From CAXXOK01 sp963674895 (GTDB lineage Bacteria > Bacillota > Clostridia > Christensenellales > Aristaeellaceae): DNA of 64,000 bases. Shown in pieces: positions 31,229-40,816 of the stretch. The translations under genes were made by a program, and so were the position numbers. Where the stretch lies: the NCBI GenBank assembly GCA_963674895.2, contig CAXXCY010000001.1, positions 744,001 through 808,000 on the forward strand, read 5' to 3'. The first letter of the stretch is position 1. Each line of letters begins with the position of its first letter. Below the pieces are notes generated by a model. It saw only the letters and a list, made by a program, of their open reading frames with translations, did not search any database and had not been told where the DNA came from.

Positions 31229-32494
31229 TTACACAGACAGCATCTGCCGGAAGAACTGCACGGCCGTCTGCATCGCGTCGTCATCGGCGGCGCACTCGCC
31301 GCGCAGGGCTTCCTGCGCCGAGAGCAGGAACGGGGAGAAGCGGTACACGTTCCCCTTGAGCGGCGCGTAGAACCGCCCGTCCGTCACATGCGGCGACAGG
31401 CAGGGGGCGATGACCACGCGGTCGAACAGGATTTCGATCGCGGTCTCCAGCGCGTCCCACGCCGGATGGCCGACCTGGCTGGCCTGGGAATGCTCGTTTT
31501 CGATGGTCACGGTCAGCTTCGCGCCCTGCCGGCAGGTGTTTTGATCAAGACGCGCCTGCCACCATGTAAGCTTGCGCTTACCCGGCGCGGTCTTGAGCGA
31601 AAAGCTCAGCGAGGCCGTGGACGGCGGGCGGGATGGCTCGCCCTTGGTTTGGATCGCGGTGACCGTGAGCTCGCTTAAGAAAAACTGGTCCATGATCTCG
31701 CGCCTGTGCCAGCGCATGCGCAGGATCGGGAAAAAGAACCGGGGATGCCGGAGCAGCAGGCGGAAGCGCATCGGCGCGTGGTCCGAAAGGGACTTGAGCA
31801 TTAGCTCGCTCGCCCGGCACAGCTCGGCGCGCCGCGCGTGGCGGGTGAGCCAGTCCCCGTTCTTGAGCAGCGTGTTCAGCGCGCTGCCCATGGTGCCGTA
31901 GGGCGCCTCGCTCACGTCGATATGCCCTTCCAGCTGCCCCTTTTCGGTGATGCCGATCAGCGCCAGCGGGGAGCCTTCGGGCAGGAACCGGCGGAAGGCC
32001 GCGTCCGTTACATAGCCGCCATGGTCCAGTACGAAGCATGGGGAGATCTTGCGGCGGCTCAGGTATTCGGCGATGGATTTCGCGCCCGCGCCGCCGGACA
32101 GCCCGTCCATCGACAGCGCCAAAATCAGGTCGCCGCCCGGACGGTAACCCTCGGAGATCAGCGCGTCCAGCGCTTCCAAAAGCGCGACCAGGTGCGCGCG
32201 CTGCAACGGGACGATCATCTTGCCGTCGCCCTTGGGCGGCGTCTTGCACGAGAGGCTGTCCAGGTGCGATACGAAGATCAGCGGGGTGGTGATGCTCGCG
32301 CCCGCCATCTCCAGGGTGAACGCACCGTTTTCAAACGGGCGTTCCTCCATGCGCTCAAACAGCCGCGGATAGTGCGTATGCAAAAGCTCCTGCACCCGCT
32401 GCGCGCCCTTTTTGGAGTAGGATGTGAAAAAGCTTAGGTTGCGCAGCATGTCCCGCGCGCGCTGCTCGTTCAGCGGTACCAAAAATTCACTCAA
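31229..32494 (-). CDS. M20-type metallopeptidase-like protein
   Basis: 421 residues from TTG 32494, six bases after GGGAGGA. The central fold follows the M20 (carboxypeptidase G2 / aminoacylase) pattern: a first metal ligand in FVSHLDSLS near 78, then LILALSMDGLSGGAGAKSI near 125, LDHGGYV near 150 and a late His in CLSPHVTDGRFYAP near 378. A dimerisation-type insert lies between (GHIDVSEAPYGTMGSALNTL). Several usual ligands are replaced or displaced, so catalysis is uncertain. The gene is alone and faces the DUF502 gene. Possible roles are peptide or acyl-amino-acid hydrolysis. Confidence 0.7.
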   Translation of the reverse strand: MSEFLVPLNEQRARDMLRNLSFFTSYSKKGAQRVQELLHTHYPRLFERMEERPFENGAFTLEMAGASITTPLIFVSHLDSLSCKTPPKGDGKMIVPLQRAHLVALLEALDALISEGYRPGGDLILALSMDGLSGGAGAKSIAEYLSRRKISPCFVLDHGGYVTDAAFRRFLPEGSPLALIGITEKGQLEGHIDVSEAPYGTMGSALNTLLKNGDWLTRHARRAELCRASELMLKSLSDHAPMRFRLLLRHPRFFFPILRMRWHRREIMDQFFLSELTVTAIQTKGEPSRPPSTASLSFSLKTAPGKRKLTWWQARLDQNTCRQGAKLTVTIENEHSQASQVGHPAWDALETAIEILFDRVVIAPCLSPHVTDGRFYAPLKGNVYRFSPFLLSAQEALRGECAADDDAMQTAVQFFRQMLSV

Positions 32495-32738
32495 CCGTAA
32501 TCCTCCCGGCCTTGTGCGGGCGCTGTGGCGTTTTAGAACAGGCGTCGTCATGCAAGGAGAGGGTATCGTCCGCCGCGCGGCCCCGGCATCGTTACATGGG
32601 CGGGCTGTGCGCGGAGTAAACTGCAAATTGGGCATACGGGAAATTCACCGAAGCATCCATCCATCGCCGATGAAAGGGGCCCGGCGCATCATCAGCAATG
32701 AGAATTTCTGCCCGCCGCCCGTGAAGTCCTGCCTGTGC
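32495..32738. other. Upstream region of the M20-type gene, no separate gene seen
   Basis: An open frame continues upstream of the chosen TTG 32494 to 32635, but it lacks a ribosome site and has no similarity to the M20 N-terminus. I treat it as leader sequence. Confidence 0.4.
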
Positions 32739-32767
32739 TTGACGGATATCGTGGAAATCCATATACT
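32739..32767 (+). promoter_or_regulatory. Promoter pointing into a long leader ahead of the DUF1413 gene
   Basis: TTGACG (32739-32744), 17 bases, TATACT (32762-32767). The next plus-strand gene starts 437 bases further on, so the transcript has a long leader or encodes a small RNA. Confidence 0.6.
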
Positions 32768-32774
32768 ATGCATA

Positions 32775-33204
32775 TCAATAACGTGATTGTTAAGCTGATT
32801 TATTGGTAACGCGTTATCCCTGATAACACAACGAATTCATGGATTTGGAAACTGAACGGACGGTACGAGGGACAATTAAGCGGCGCCGCTCCGGAATGGG
32901 AATGGCAAAGGCACGAATCGAACGATAAGGGGCGCGCACCGGCGGTTTGCAATACCGGAACCGTATACACAAAGGACGTAGTTTTTACAAACGCAGAAAG
33001 CATAATGCAAAGGAAGCACTGAAAAGAACGATCGGCGGGCAATCCAATTCGGCGGCGGTATATCGAAACACATAACTTCAAACGGCGCTGGCAATACGGG
33101 AAAGACGAGGCTCATTATCCGCATAGGGGAATGTTTCACAGGGGAACTATTTTTACGTGCGCAGAAATTATAAAACAAGAGAAGTATCGAGAGGAGCGGA
33201 CGAT
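32775..33204 (+). other. Long leader or possible small-RNA region with an internal duplication
   Basis: No convincing protein is encoded. Two segments about 170 bases apart resemble each other: AGTTTTTACAAACGCAGAAAG near 32967 and CTATTTTTACGTGCGCAGAAA near 33147, each preceded by a CAATACCGG/CAATACGGG stretch. Codon 1 of the only plus-strand frame (32839-32928) has no ribosome site. Confidence 0.4.
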
Positions 33205-33462
33205 ATGCAAACCAATCAGGCGGCGTCCCCGAGCGTGCAGGGGCTGATGGCGCAGGCGATACGGGAGATCGCCTTTCTGAAAAGCGGCGAGGAGTTTCTA
33301 GTGAGCGACCTGTTCAAGGGATACGAATGGAAGCGGATTCCGCTGAAGGACAGGCTGCTGCTCGGGTCCCTGTTCCTTTCGGAAAGCAAAATCCACATTA
33401 TGTTTTCCGCCGTCAAAAAAAACCGGTCCAACCTGCAGGTGTACCGGAGAAATTCGATTTAG
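33205..33462 (+). CDS. DUF1413-like small protein
   Basis: 85 residues. The stretch EFLVSDLFKGYEWKRIPL (about 30-47) followed by LLGSLFLSE matches the short DUF1413-type pattern of proteins with a DLF-x-G-x-EW core. The function is unknown. Start ATG 33205 has GAGGAG eight bases upstream. It lies behind a strong promoter with a leader of about 430 bases and in front of a pair of overlapping inverted repeats. Confidence 0.65.
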   Translation: MQTNQAASPSVQGLMAQAIREIAFLKSGEEFLVSDLFKGYEWKRIPLKDRLLLGSLFLSESKIHIMFSAVKKNRSNLQVYRRNSI

Positions 33463-33473
33463 CTGCAAAAACC

Positions 33474-33562
33474 GGCGCAGGCAACCGCGCGGCGCGGGAT
33501 GGGCGCAAACCGGGCCTGCGCCTTGTTTCCGGCCGTGCCCGCCGCTTTTGCGCCCATCCCGC
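33474..33562 (+). repeat. Two mutually exclusive inverted repeats between DUF1413 and GT2 genes
   Basis: Stem 1: GGCGCAGGC (33474-33482) with GCCTGCGCC (33514-33522). Stem 2: GCGGGATGGGCGCAAA (33494-33509) with TTTGCGCCCATCCCGC (33547-33562), perfect over 16 bases. The left arm of stem 2 lies in the loop of stem 1, so the two form either a pseudoknot or alternative hairpins. Confidence 0.6.
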
Positions 33563-33654
33563 ACCGAAGCCGCCCGCCGCTGGAAGGCGGTTTTCTTTCC
33601 GGTGAAAACATGCTAAAATGGGTGCACAGGCAAACCGAAACGGAGGGCGGATCC

Positions 33655-34578
33655 ATGAAGCGCATCAGCATCGTCGTCCCGTGCTATAACGAGGAAGAAG
33701 CCATTCCTCTGTTCTATAAGGAATTGAAGAAAGTATTGAAAAAGCTCCCGGCCGAACCCGAGGTGTGGTTCGTCAACGACGGCAGCCGGGACGGCTCCCT
33801 GGCGCAGATGAAGAAGCTGCGGGCGAAGGATTCCGGCGTGCACTACCTGTCCTTTTCGCGCAACTTCGGCAAGGAGGCGGCGCTGTACGCGGGCCTGGAG
33901 GCGGTCACGGGGGACTGCGTCGCCGTGATGGACGTGGATTTGCAGGACCCGCCCGCGCTGCTGCCCGAAATGCTCGAGACGCTGGAAACGGGCGAGTTTG
34001 ACTGCGTGGCCACCCGCCGCGTCACCCGCAAGGGCGAGCCGAAGCTCCGCTCCTTTTTCGCGCGCCGGTTTTACCACCTCATCAACCGCATCTCCAAGAC
34101 CGAGGTCGTGGACGGCGCGCGCGATTTCCGCCTGATGACCCGGCAGATGGTCGACGCCATCCTCTCCTTAAAGGAGGTCAGCCGCTTTTCCAAGGGCATC
34201 TTCGGCTGGGTGGGTTTCAACACCAAATGGCTCGAATACGAGAACATCGAGCGCGTCGCGGGCGAAACCAAGTGGTCGTTCTGGAAGCTGCTGCTCTACT
34301 CGCTGGACGGCATCATCGGGTTTTCCACCGCACCGCTGGCGATCGCGAGCGTTACGGGCGTGGTTTTCTGCATCGTCGCGCTGCTCCTTCTATTGTTCTT
34401 CTTTATTAAAACGCTGGTCTGGGGCGACCCCGTAATAGGCTTCCCGATGACGATCTGCATCGTGCTGCTGCTGGGCGGCATCCAGCTGTTCTGCATCGGT
34501 ATCCTGGGCCAATACCTCTCCAAAACCTATCTGGAAACCAAGCGCCGCCCGATCTACATTCTCCGGGAGAAGGAATAG
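33655..34578 (+). CDS. GT2 family glycosyltransferase (polyprenyl-phosphate type)
   Basis: 307 residues. A GT-A domain with SIVVPCYNEEEAIPLFY at the N-terminus, WFVNDGSRDGS near 38 and the metal-binding VMDVDLQDPPALLPEM near 90 is followed by two C-terminal transmembrane helices (about 230-254 and 263-290). This is the DPM1/GtrB/YkoT-like architecture, making dolichol- or undecaprenyl-phosphate sugars at the cytoplasmic face for wall decoration. A GtrA-like flippase is encoded at 26433-26891. ATG 33655 follows GGAGGG. A possible promoter is TTTTCT (33591) - 17 bases - TAAAAT (33614). Only one base separates it from ispG. Confidence 0.92.
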   Translation: MKRISIVVPCYNEEEAIPLFYKELKKVLKKLPAEPEVWFVNDGSRDGSLAQMKKLRAKDSGVHYLSFSRNFGKEAALYAGLEAVTGDCVAVMDVDLQDPPALLPEMLETLETGEFDCVATRRVTRKGEPKLRSFFARRFYHLINRISKTEVVDGARDFRLMTRQMVDAILSLKEVSRFSKGIFGWVGFNTKWLEYENIERVAGETKWSFWKLLLYSLDGIIGFSTAPLAIASVTGVVFCIVALLLLLFFFIKTLVWGDPVIGFPMTICIVLLLGGIQLFCIGILGQYLSKTYLETKRRPIYILREKE

Positions 34579-34579
34579 C

Positions 34580-35650
34580 ATGACCCGCAGTATGCTGATC
34601 GGCGGCGTACCCATCGGCGGCGGCGCGCCCGTCACCGTGCAGTCCATGACCAACACCGACACGCGGGACGCGGAGAAAACGCTTTCGCAGATCCGCGCGC
34701 TCACTACTGCGGGCGCGGATCTCGTGCGTGTGAGCGTGTACGACGACGAATGTCTGCCCGCCTTCCAAAGAATCTGCGCCGAATCGCCCGTGCCCATCGT
34801 AGCCGATATCCACTACCGCGCCGATTTGGCGGTGGGCGCGCTTACGCGCGGGGCGGCGAAGGTGCGCATCAATCCGGGCAACATCGGTTCGGCGGAGAAG
34901 GTGCGGTTGGTGGCCGACTGTGCCAGGGCGCACGGCGCGCCCATCCGGGTCGGCGTGAACTCCGGTTCGGTGGAAAAGGACATCCTGGGCAAGTACGGCG
35001 GGGTGACCGCCGAGGGCATGGTGGAAAGCGCGCTTAAGCACGCGTCGCTGCTGGAAAAGGCGGGCTTTTATGATATCGTGCTCAGTCTGAAAGCAAGCGA
35101 CGTGCCCCTGACCGTCAGGGCGTACCGGCTGGCCGCCGCGCAGTGCGAGTATCCGCTGCACCTGGGCGTCACCGAGGCGGGGCTGCCCGGCGAGGGGCAT
35201 GTGAAAAGCGCGGTCGGCATCGGCGCGCTGATTTTGATGGGCATCGGCGATACCATCCGCGTGTCCCTGACCGGCGATCCCGTGCCGGAAATCGCGGCGG
35301 GAATTTCCATTCTGAAAGCCTGCGGGCTGCGCAAGGGCGGGATCAACATCGTGTCCTGCCCCACCTGCGGGCGCACGGGCATCGACGTGGCGGGCATCGC
35401 CGCGCGCGTGCAGGAAGAGCTTGCCGATATGAAGACGCCCCTCACCGTGGCGGTGATGGGCTGCGTGGTCAACGGCCCGGGCGAGGCCAGGGAAGCGGAT
35501 ATCGGGCTGGCCGGCGGCGGGCACGGCAAGGGCGTGATCTTTGAGAAAGGAAAACAGCCCGAGCCTGTGGAGGGCGACCTTGCGGACCTCTTAATCAAGC
35601 GCGTCAGGAGAGTTCAAGTTGAACAAAGCCGAACTGATCCAAACCCTTGA
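34580..35650 (+). CDS. ispG: 4-hydroxy-3-methylbut-2-en-1-yl diphosphate synthase (flavodoxin)
   Basis: 356 residues. TIM-barrel segments PVTVQSMTNTDTRDAEKTL near 16 and RINPGNIG near 94, and the C-terminal iron-sulfur ligands in SCPTCGRTG near 262 and GCVVNGPGEAREADIG near 294, are diagnostic. It converts MEcPP to HMBPP in the MEP isoprenoid pathway. The last part (VQVEQSRTDPNP) overlaps polC by 32 bases, so the IspG C-terminus reads across the polC ribosome site. It lies in a GT2-ispG-polC cluster, linking prenyl-lipid supply with wall sugar transfer, which may be chance. Confidence 0.95.
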   Translation: MTRSMLIGGVPIGGGAPVTVQSMTNTDTRDAEKTLSQIRALTTAGADLVRVSVYDDECLPAFQRICAESPVPIVADIHYRADLAVGALTRGAAKVRINPGNIGSAEKVRLVADCARAHGAPIRVGVNSGSVEKDILGKYGGVTAEGMVESALKHASLLEKAGFYDIVLSLKASDVPLTVRAYRLAAAQCEYPLHLGVTEAGLPGEGHVKSAVGIGALILMGIGDTIRVSLTGDPVPEIAAGISILKACGLRKGGINIVSCPTCGRTGIDVAGIAARVQEELADMKTPLTVAVMGCVVNGPGEAREADIGLAGGGHGKGVIFEKGKQPEPVEGDLADLLIKRVRRVQVEQSRTDPNP

Positions 35651-38600
35651 AAACACGCTTCCCGAACTCAAGGGGAAGCTTTCGATTGAGCGCGTGCTCT
35701 TCCGCGCGGCGGACAACAAGGCGTACTTCAGCCTTCTGTGCGACGTGCTGGTGGATGAGCAGGCGTTTTTAAAACTGGACCGGCGCTTGACGGCGCTGTT
35801 CCCCGGGATGCGCATCGCGCTGCGCGTCGCCTCGCCGCATCTCGCGGACGATTTTCAAACCGACGTTGCCAAATACATGCCGCTGCTCAAGGCGTTCCTG
35901 CGCCGCCAGAGCCCGGCGATTTCCACGTGGCTGGAGGACGTGGGCTGGTCGATCGACGGCGGGCGCATCCTGCTCGTCTGCCCGGACGATTTTGCCGTTC
36001 ATTTCTTCAAGCGCAACCATCTGGACGAGAAGCTGTCGCAGGCTGTGTGGGATATCTTCCGGCTGAAGCTGCCCGTGGCCCTGGAAAAGTGCGGCGAGCG
36101 CGAACAGTGGGTGGAGCGCATGCGCGCGGACGCCGAGGCGCGGCGGGAGGAGCAGCATGCGGAGGACCGCGAAGGCAACCCGCACACCGCCGCGGCAGAC
36201 GAGACGCCTCCAGAGGACCCGCCGGCGCCGGAGAGGCAAAAACCGGCGAGGAAAACAGCCGCGAAAGCCCCGAAGGGGGAGGCGGTCAAGGGCCGCGCCA
36301 TCGCCGAAAAGCCTGTGCCCATCGTGGAGTTGACCGAGGAAAGCGGCGTGGTGGTGATCGAGGGCGAGGTGGCGGGCAGCCCTGTGTTCCGCGAGCTCAA
36401 GGGCGGGGAAACCGCGCTTTTGAGCTTCGCCGTCGGCGATGAAACCTCCACCGTATACTGCAAGGCGTTTTACCGTTACCGCATGCGCAACGCCGAGGAG
36501 CCGCCCACCCGCGCCCAGAAGGAGCGCGCCGCCAAGCAGGCGGAGCAGGTGCAAAAGGGCGTCCGCGTGCGGCTGCGCGGCGAATGCAAGATGGACAGCT
36601 TTCTGGACGAGCTTTCCGTAAATGTCCGCGATCTGCAGATTATGCCCTCCCTGGAACGGGAGGACCTGGCCCCCGGGGGCAAAAAGCGCGTGGAGCTGCA
36701 CATGCACACCACCATGTCCGCCATGGACGCCACGGCGGACGCCGCCCTGCTGATCGAGCAGGCGGCCAGGTGGGGGCATCCCGCCGTGGCGATTACCGAT
36801 CACGGGGTTACGCAGGCGTACCCCGCGGCGTTCGCCGCCGCTAAAGCGAAGGGCATTAAGCTGATCCCCGGCATGGAGGGCTACCTGTGCGACGTCGTGC
36901 CGCTGGTGAAAAACGCGGACGCGCGCGCGCTGTCCGAATCCATCGTGGTGCTGGATTTCGAAACCACGGGCCTGTCGCCCGTGGCCGACCGCATTATCGA
37001 AATCGGCGCGGTGATGCTGACGGACGGCGTTGTGCACGAAGAGTTCAGCATGCTGTGCGATCCGGGCGTGCCGCTGAGCCCGAAAATCACGGAGCTTACG
37101 GGCATCACCGACGCGATGCTCGCGGGCAAGCCGCCCGCCGCCGAGGGCGTCGCAAAGCTGCTGGAATTCATCGGCGCCCGCGCCGTGGCCGCGCATAACG
37201 CGTCGTTTGATATCGCGTTCCTCAAAGCGGAGGCGCGGCGGAACGACCTCAGCTTCTTCGCGCCGGTGCTGGATACTCTGTCCCTGGCGCGCCGCCTCTA
37301 CCCCGGCCGCAACAGCTACCGTCTGGGCGCGCTGTGCCGCATGTTCAAGGTGCCGCTCACCAACGCACACCGCGCCGTGCACGACGCCGCGGCCACCGCC
37401 AAATGCCTGCAGATCATGCTTTCGGAGATCGCGGGGCGCGGCGGGAAAACCCTCGCGGACCTCGATTCGGTCGTGCGGGGCGAAAGCTACGGCGACCCGA
37501 ACCACATCATGCTGCTGTGCAAAACGCGCGAGGGCATGGAAAACCTCAACCGCATCGTCACCGAATCCCACCTCAAATACTTCCGGCGCACGCCCACCAT
37601 CCCGCGCCGGCTGATCGAAAAATACCGGGCGGGGCTATTGGTCGGCAGCGCATGCGAGGCCGGGGAGCTTTTCCGCGCGGTGGCCGCGGGCCGGACGGAT
37701 GAAACGCTGTTGAGAATCGCGTCGTTTTACGACTATCTGGAAATCCAGCCCGTCGGCAACAACGCCTTTATGCTCAGAAACGGCGAGGCGGAGAGCGAGG
37801 AGCAGCTCCGCGATTTCAACCGCCGCATCGTCGCCCTCGGGGAAACGCTAAAAAAGCCCGTGGTTGCCACCGGCGACGTGCATTTCAAGGAGCCGCGGGA
37901 CGCCGTATTCCGCGCCATCCTGCAGGCGGCGACCAACTATGAGGACGCCGATCTGCAGCCGCCGCTCTACTTCAAAACCACGGACGAGATGCTCGCCGAG
38001 TTTAGCTATCTGGGCGATGAAAAGGCGTACGAGGTCGTGGTTGCAAACCCGCAGGCCATCGCCGCGCAGGTGGAGGAGCTGACGCTCTTTCCCAAACACC
38101 CGGACGGCGCGGAAACCTTCCAGCCCGTGTGGGACGACGCGGCGGAAACCGTGGAAACCATGAGCCGCGCGCAGGCGCGGGCCCTCTACGGCGACCCGCT
38201 GCCGGAGCTGATCGAGCAGCGGCTGCAAAAGGAGCTCCATTCCATCGTCGGCTACGGGTTCGCCACCCTGTACGCCATCGCCCAGAAGCTTGTGCAAAAG
38301 TCGCTTTCCGACGGGTATCTGGTCGGCTCGCGCGGCAGCGTGGGCAGCTCTTTCGTCGCTACGCTGTGCGGCATCACGGAGGTGAACCCCCTGCCGCCGC
38401 ACTACCGCTGCGAACGCTGCCATAAAACCGAGTTCGCGCAGCATTTGGCCACCGTCGGCGTGGACCTGCCCGAAAAGCTGTGCGAAGACTGCGGCGAGCC
38501 GATGGTCCGGGACGGTTTCGATATCCCGTTTGAGGTGTTCCTGGGCTTCAAGGGCGACAAGGTGCCCGATATCGACCTGAACTTTTCCGGGGATTACCAG

Positions 38601-40001
38601 TCCCGCGCCCACGCCTACGTGGAAGAGCTGTTCGGCAGGGGGTTTGTGTTCCGCGCGGGCACGATCAACGCCCTGGCGGAAAAAACGGCCTTCGGCTTCG
38701 CGGCCAAGTACCTGGAATCGCACGGCGTCCGCGCCGGGCGCGCGCACAAGGAACGGCTCGCCGAGGGCCTCAAGGGTGTGAAGCGCACCACGGGCCAGCA
38801 TCCCGGCGGTATCGTGGTGCTGCCCAAGCAATACCACATCAGCCAGTTCACGGCCATTCAGCATCCGGCCGACGACGCGGGGGGCGGGGTGCTGACCACG
38901 CACTTCGATTTTTCCTCCATGCACGACATTCTGGTGAAGCTGGACTGCCTGGGGCATGTCGACCCCACGATGCTGCACTATCTGGAGGAGATCACGGGCA
39001 TCCCCTGCCTCGGCCTGCCGCTCAACGACCCGGGCGTGATGGGGTTGTTCCTGGGCACGGAAACGCTTAATGTAAAGCCCGAGGAGCTGTTAAGCCCCAC
39101 GGGCACGCTGGGAATCCCCGAGTTCGGCACCGGGTTTGTGCAGGGCATGCTTGCCGATACCATGCCCAAAACCATGGAGGAGCTCATCCGCATTTCGGGC
39201 CTGAGCCACGGCACGGACGTATGGCTGGGTAACGCCCAGGACCTGATCCAGTCGGGCACGGCAAAGCTCGCGGAATGCTTCTGCACCCGCGACGATATCA
39301 TGAACTTTCTGATCGGGAAGGGCGTGGATTTCAAGGCGAGCTTCGACATCATGGAGCGTGTCCGCAAGGGCAGGGGCCTGACGCCGGAGATGGAGCAGAC
39401 CATGCGGGACAAGCAGGTGCCGCAGTGGGCGATCGAGAGCTGCCAGAAGATCAAGTACATGTTCCCGCGCAGCCACGCAGCGGCGTACGTCATCATGGCG
39501 CTGCGGGTCGCGTGGTACAAGGTGCACGAGCCGCTGTCCTATTACGCGGCCTACTTCTCCGTGCGCGCCGACGGGTTCGACGCGGGCTCCATGCTCGTGC
39601 CCATGCAGGCCGTGCGCGAGCGTGTGAAAAGTTTTCTCACCCGCGACGACCGCATGACGCCGACCGAGGAGCGCGAGAAAAACGCGCTGCACATGATTTT
39701 GGAGATGAATCTCCGCGGCTACAAGCTGCTGCCCGTGCACCTGTACAAAAGCGACAAGCGCCGCTTCCTGATCGAGGGAGACGGCCTGCGCTGCCCCTTC
39801 CTGTCCATCAACGGCTTCCCCGAAGCCGTGGCGGACGGCATCGTGGCCGAACGGGCCAAGGCGGACTTTCTCTCCATAGAGGACCTGCGAAACCGCGCCC
39901 GCGCGGGCGACAGCGTGATCGACATGCTCACCAAACAGGGCGCGCTGGAAAACATGGCCCAGTCCAACCAGCTCGACCTGTTTTCGATGATGGATCAATA
40001 A
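35619..40001 (+). CDS. polC: DNA polymerase III alpha subunit, Gram-positive type PolC
   Basis: 1460 residues, full PolC size. Order of parts: N-terminal domain; an acidic/Pro-rich linker (about 175-230); OB fold (about 240-345); split PHP domain (HMHTTMSAMDATADAA near 362); inserted DnaQ-type 3'-5' exonuclease (VVLDFETTGLSPVADRII near 441); the second PHP part; then the Pol III catalytic core, with GSRGSVGSSFVATLCG near 905 and VPDIDLNFSGDYQ near 980, and a zinc-type cluster CERCHKTEF...CEDCGEP near 935. It is the essential replicative polymerase of low-GC Gram-positive lineages. The start is TTG 35619, eight bases after AGGAG. Confidence 0.96.
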   Translation: MNKAELIQTLENTLPELKGKLSIERVLFRAADNKAYFSLLCDVLVDEQAFLKLDRRLTALFPGMRIALRVASPHLADDFQTDVAKYMPLLKAFLRRQSPAISTWLEDVGWSIDGGRILLVCPDDFAVHFFKRNHLDEKLSQAVWDIFRLKLPVALEKCGEREQWVERMRADAEARREEQHAEDREGNPHTAAADETPPEDPPAPERQKPARKTAAKAPKGEAVKGRAIAEKPVPIVELTEESGVVVIEGEVAGSPVFRELKGGETALLSFAVGDETSTVYCKAFYRYRMRNAEEPPTRAQKERAAKQAEQVQKGVRVRLRGECKMDSFLDELSVNVRDLQIMPSLEREDLAPGGKKRVELHMHTTMSAMDATADAALLIEQAARWGHPAVAITDHGVTQAYPAAFAAAKAKGIKLIPGMEGYLCDVVPLVKNADARALSESIVVLDFETTGLSPVADRIIEIGAVMLTDGVVHEEFSMLCDPGVPLSPKITELTGITDAMLAGKPPAAEGVAKLLEFIGARAVAAHNASFDIAFLKAEARRNDLSFFAPVLDTLSLARRLYPGRNSYRLGALCRMFKVPLTNAHRAVHDAAATAKCLQIMLSEIAGRGGKTLADLDSVVRGESYGDPNHIMLLCKTREGMENLNRIVTESHLKYFRRTPTIPRRLIEKYRAGLLVGSACEAGELFRAVAAGRTDETLLRIASFYDYLEIQPVGNNAFMLRNGEAESEEQLRDFNRRIVALGETLKKPVVATGDVHFKEPRDAVFRAILQAATNYEDADLQPPLYFKTTDEMLAEFSYLGDEKAYEVVVANPQAIAAQVEELTLFPKHPDGAETFQPVWDDAAETVETMSRAQARALYGDPLPELIEQRLQKELHSIVGYGFATLYAIAQKLVQKSLSDGYLVGSRGSVGSSFVATLCGITEVNPLPPHYRCERCHKTEFAQHLATVGVDLPEKLCEDCGEPMVRDGFDIPFEVFLGFKGDKVPDIDLNFSGDYQSRAHAYVEELFGRGFVFRAGTINALAEKTAFGFAAKYLESHGVRAGRAHKERLAEGLKGVKRTTGQHPGGIVVLPKQYHISQFTAIQHPADDAGGGVLTTHFDFSSMHDILVKLDCLGHVDPTMLHYLEEITGIPCLGLPLNDPGVMGLFLGTETLNVKPEELLSPTGTLGIPEFGTGFVQGMLADTMPKTMEELIRISGLSHGTDVWLGNAQDLIQSGTAKLAECFCTRDDIMNFLIGKGVDFKASFDIMERVRKGRGLTPEMEQTMRDKQVPQWAIESCQKIKYMFPRSHAAAYVIMALRVAWYKVHEPLSYYAAYFSVRADGFDAGSMLVPMQAVRERVKSFLTRDDRMTPTEEREKNALHMILEMNLRGYKLLPVHLYKSDKRRFLIEGDGLRCPFLSINGFPEAVADGIVAERAKADFLSIEDLRNRARAGDSVIDMLTKQGALENMAQSNQLDLFSMMDQ

Positions 40002-40010
40002 AGTCGCCGG

Positions 40011-40658
40011 TCAGCGGCTGCCGGCGATGCGGGTATAGGACTGCTCGATGTGGTCTTTCATCGCCTGTTCACAGGCTTTTTCATCGCGCCGTTTCAGCGC
40101 GTCCAGGATGGCGCGGTGCTCCTTGTACGGCTCCCAATCCTCAAAGCGCCGGACCATAAAGTTGCTGAAAAACAGCAGGTAGATGCCGCTGCGGGTCAGC
40201 AGCTCTTCCACGATTTTGACGAAAAACGAATTATGGGCCGCCTCGGCGATCAGCATGTGGATGTCGCCGTTCAGGCTCACAAACCCGCCGTAGTTTCTGC
40301 TGGCATAGGCTACCGGTTCCTGTTCGATGACGCTTTCCAGCCAGTCGATTTCCTCGCTGGTGATCCGGCCGCAGGCCAGCCGGATGACCGTCGCTTCGAT
40401 ATATTTGCGGCATTCGAACACGTCCCGTATTTCTTCGGGCGTCGGGCTGGCGACGAACGTCCCCTTGTTGGGCCGGATCGTCACAAGGCCTTCGTAGCTC
40501 AGCTTGCGCAGGGCAACCCGGATGGGGGTGCGGCTGATTCCGGTCGCTTCGGACACATCGTTTTCGACGATGCGTTCGCGGGGCAGGTATTCCTTGGCGA
40601 TGATCCTGTCGCGAATATAATCATACGCCCGTTTTTCTGCGGTTTCGGTTTGATTCAT
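40011..40658 (-). CDS. GntR family (FadR/FCD-type) transcriptional regulator
   Basis: 215 residues. The N-terminal winged helix (AYDYIRDRIIAKEYLPRERI, then ATGISRTPIRVALRKLSYEG) is followed by an FCD ligand domain with the usual Asp/His metal sites (FVSLNGDIHMLIAEAAHN near 125, EHRAILDALKRRD near 180). It is transcribed divergently from the lactate permease gene. A tandem GTATAC motif at 40817-40834 lies between them, so it most likely controls the permease in response to lactate or a related carboxylate. This is the LldR pattern, but ligand identity is inference. The stop is only 9 bp from polC's stop, convergent. Confidence 0.9.
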   Translation of the reverse strand: MNQTETAEKRAYDYIRDRIIAKEYLPRERIVENDVSEATGISRTPIRVALRKLSYEGLVTIRPNKGTFVASPTPEEIRDVFECRKYIEATVIRLACGRITSEEIDWLESVIEQEPVAYASRNYGGFVSLNGDIHMLIAEAAHNSFFVKIVEELLTRSGIYLLFFSNFMVRRFEDWEPYKEHRAILDALKRRDEKACEQAMKDHIEQSYTRIAGSR

Positions 40659-40816
40659 GACGATTTCCTCAACGGCGGGATGGAACCGGCGCCGGCGGCG
40701 GGGATGGCGGCTATCTGCAGTGTATCACACTTTCCGGCAGAAAAACAGCGCGCCCCCGGCGGACAAAAACCGCTTTACAAGGCTTGCGGGGCGTGCTACG
40801 ATAGGCATACTATATT

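Noticed and set aside
35769..37571. Long open frame antisense to polC
   Set aside because: PolC OB, PHP and exonuclease motifs are continuous on the plus strand; the reverse frame shows no recognisable domain.
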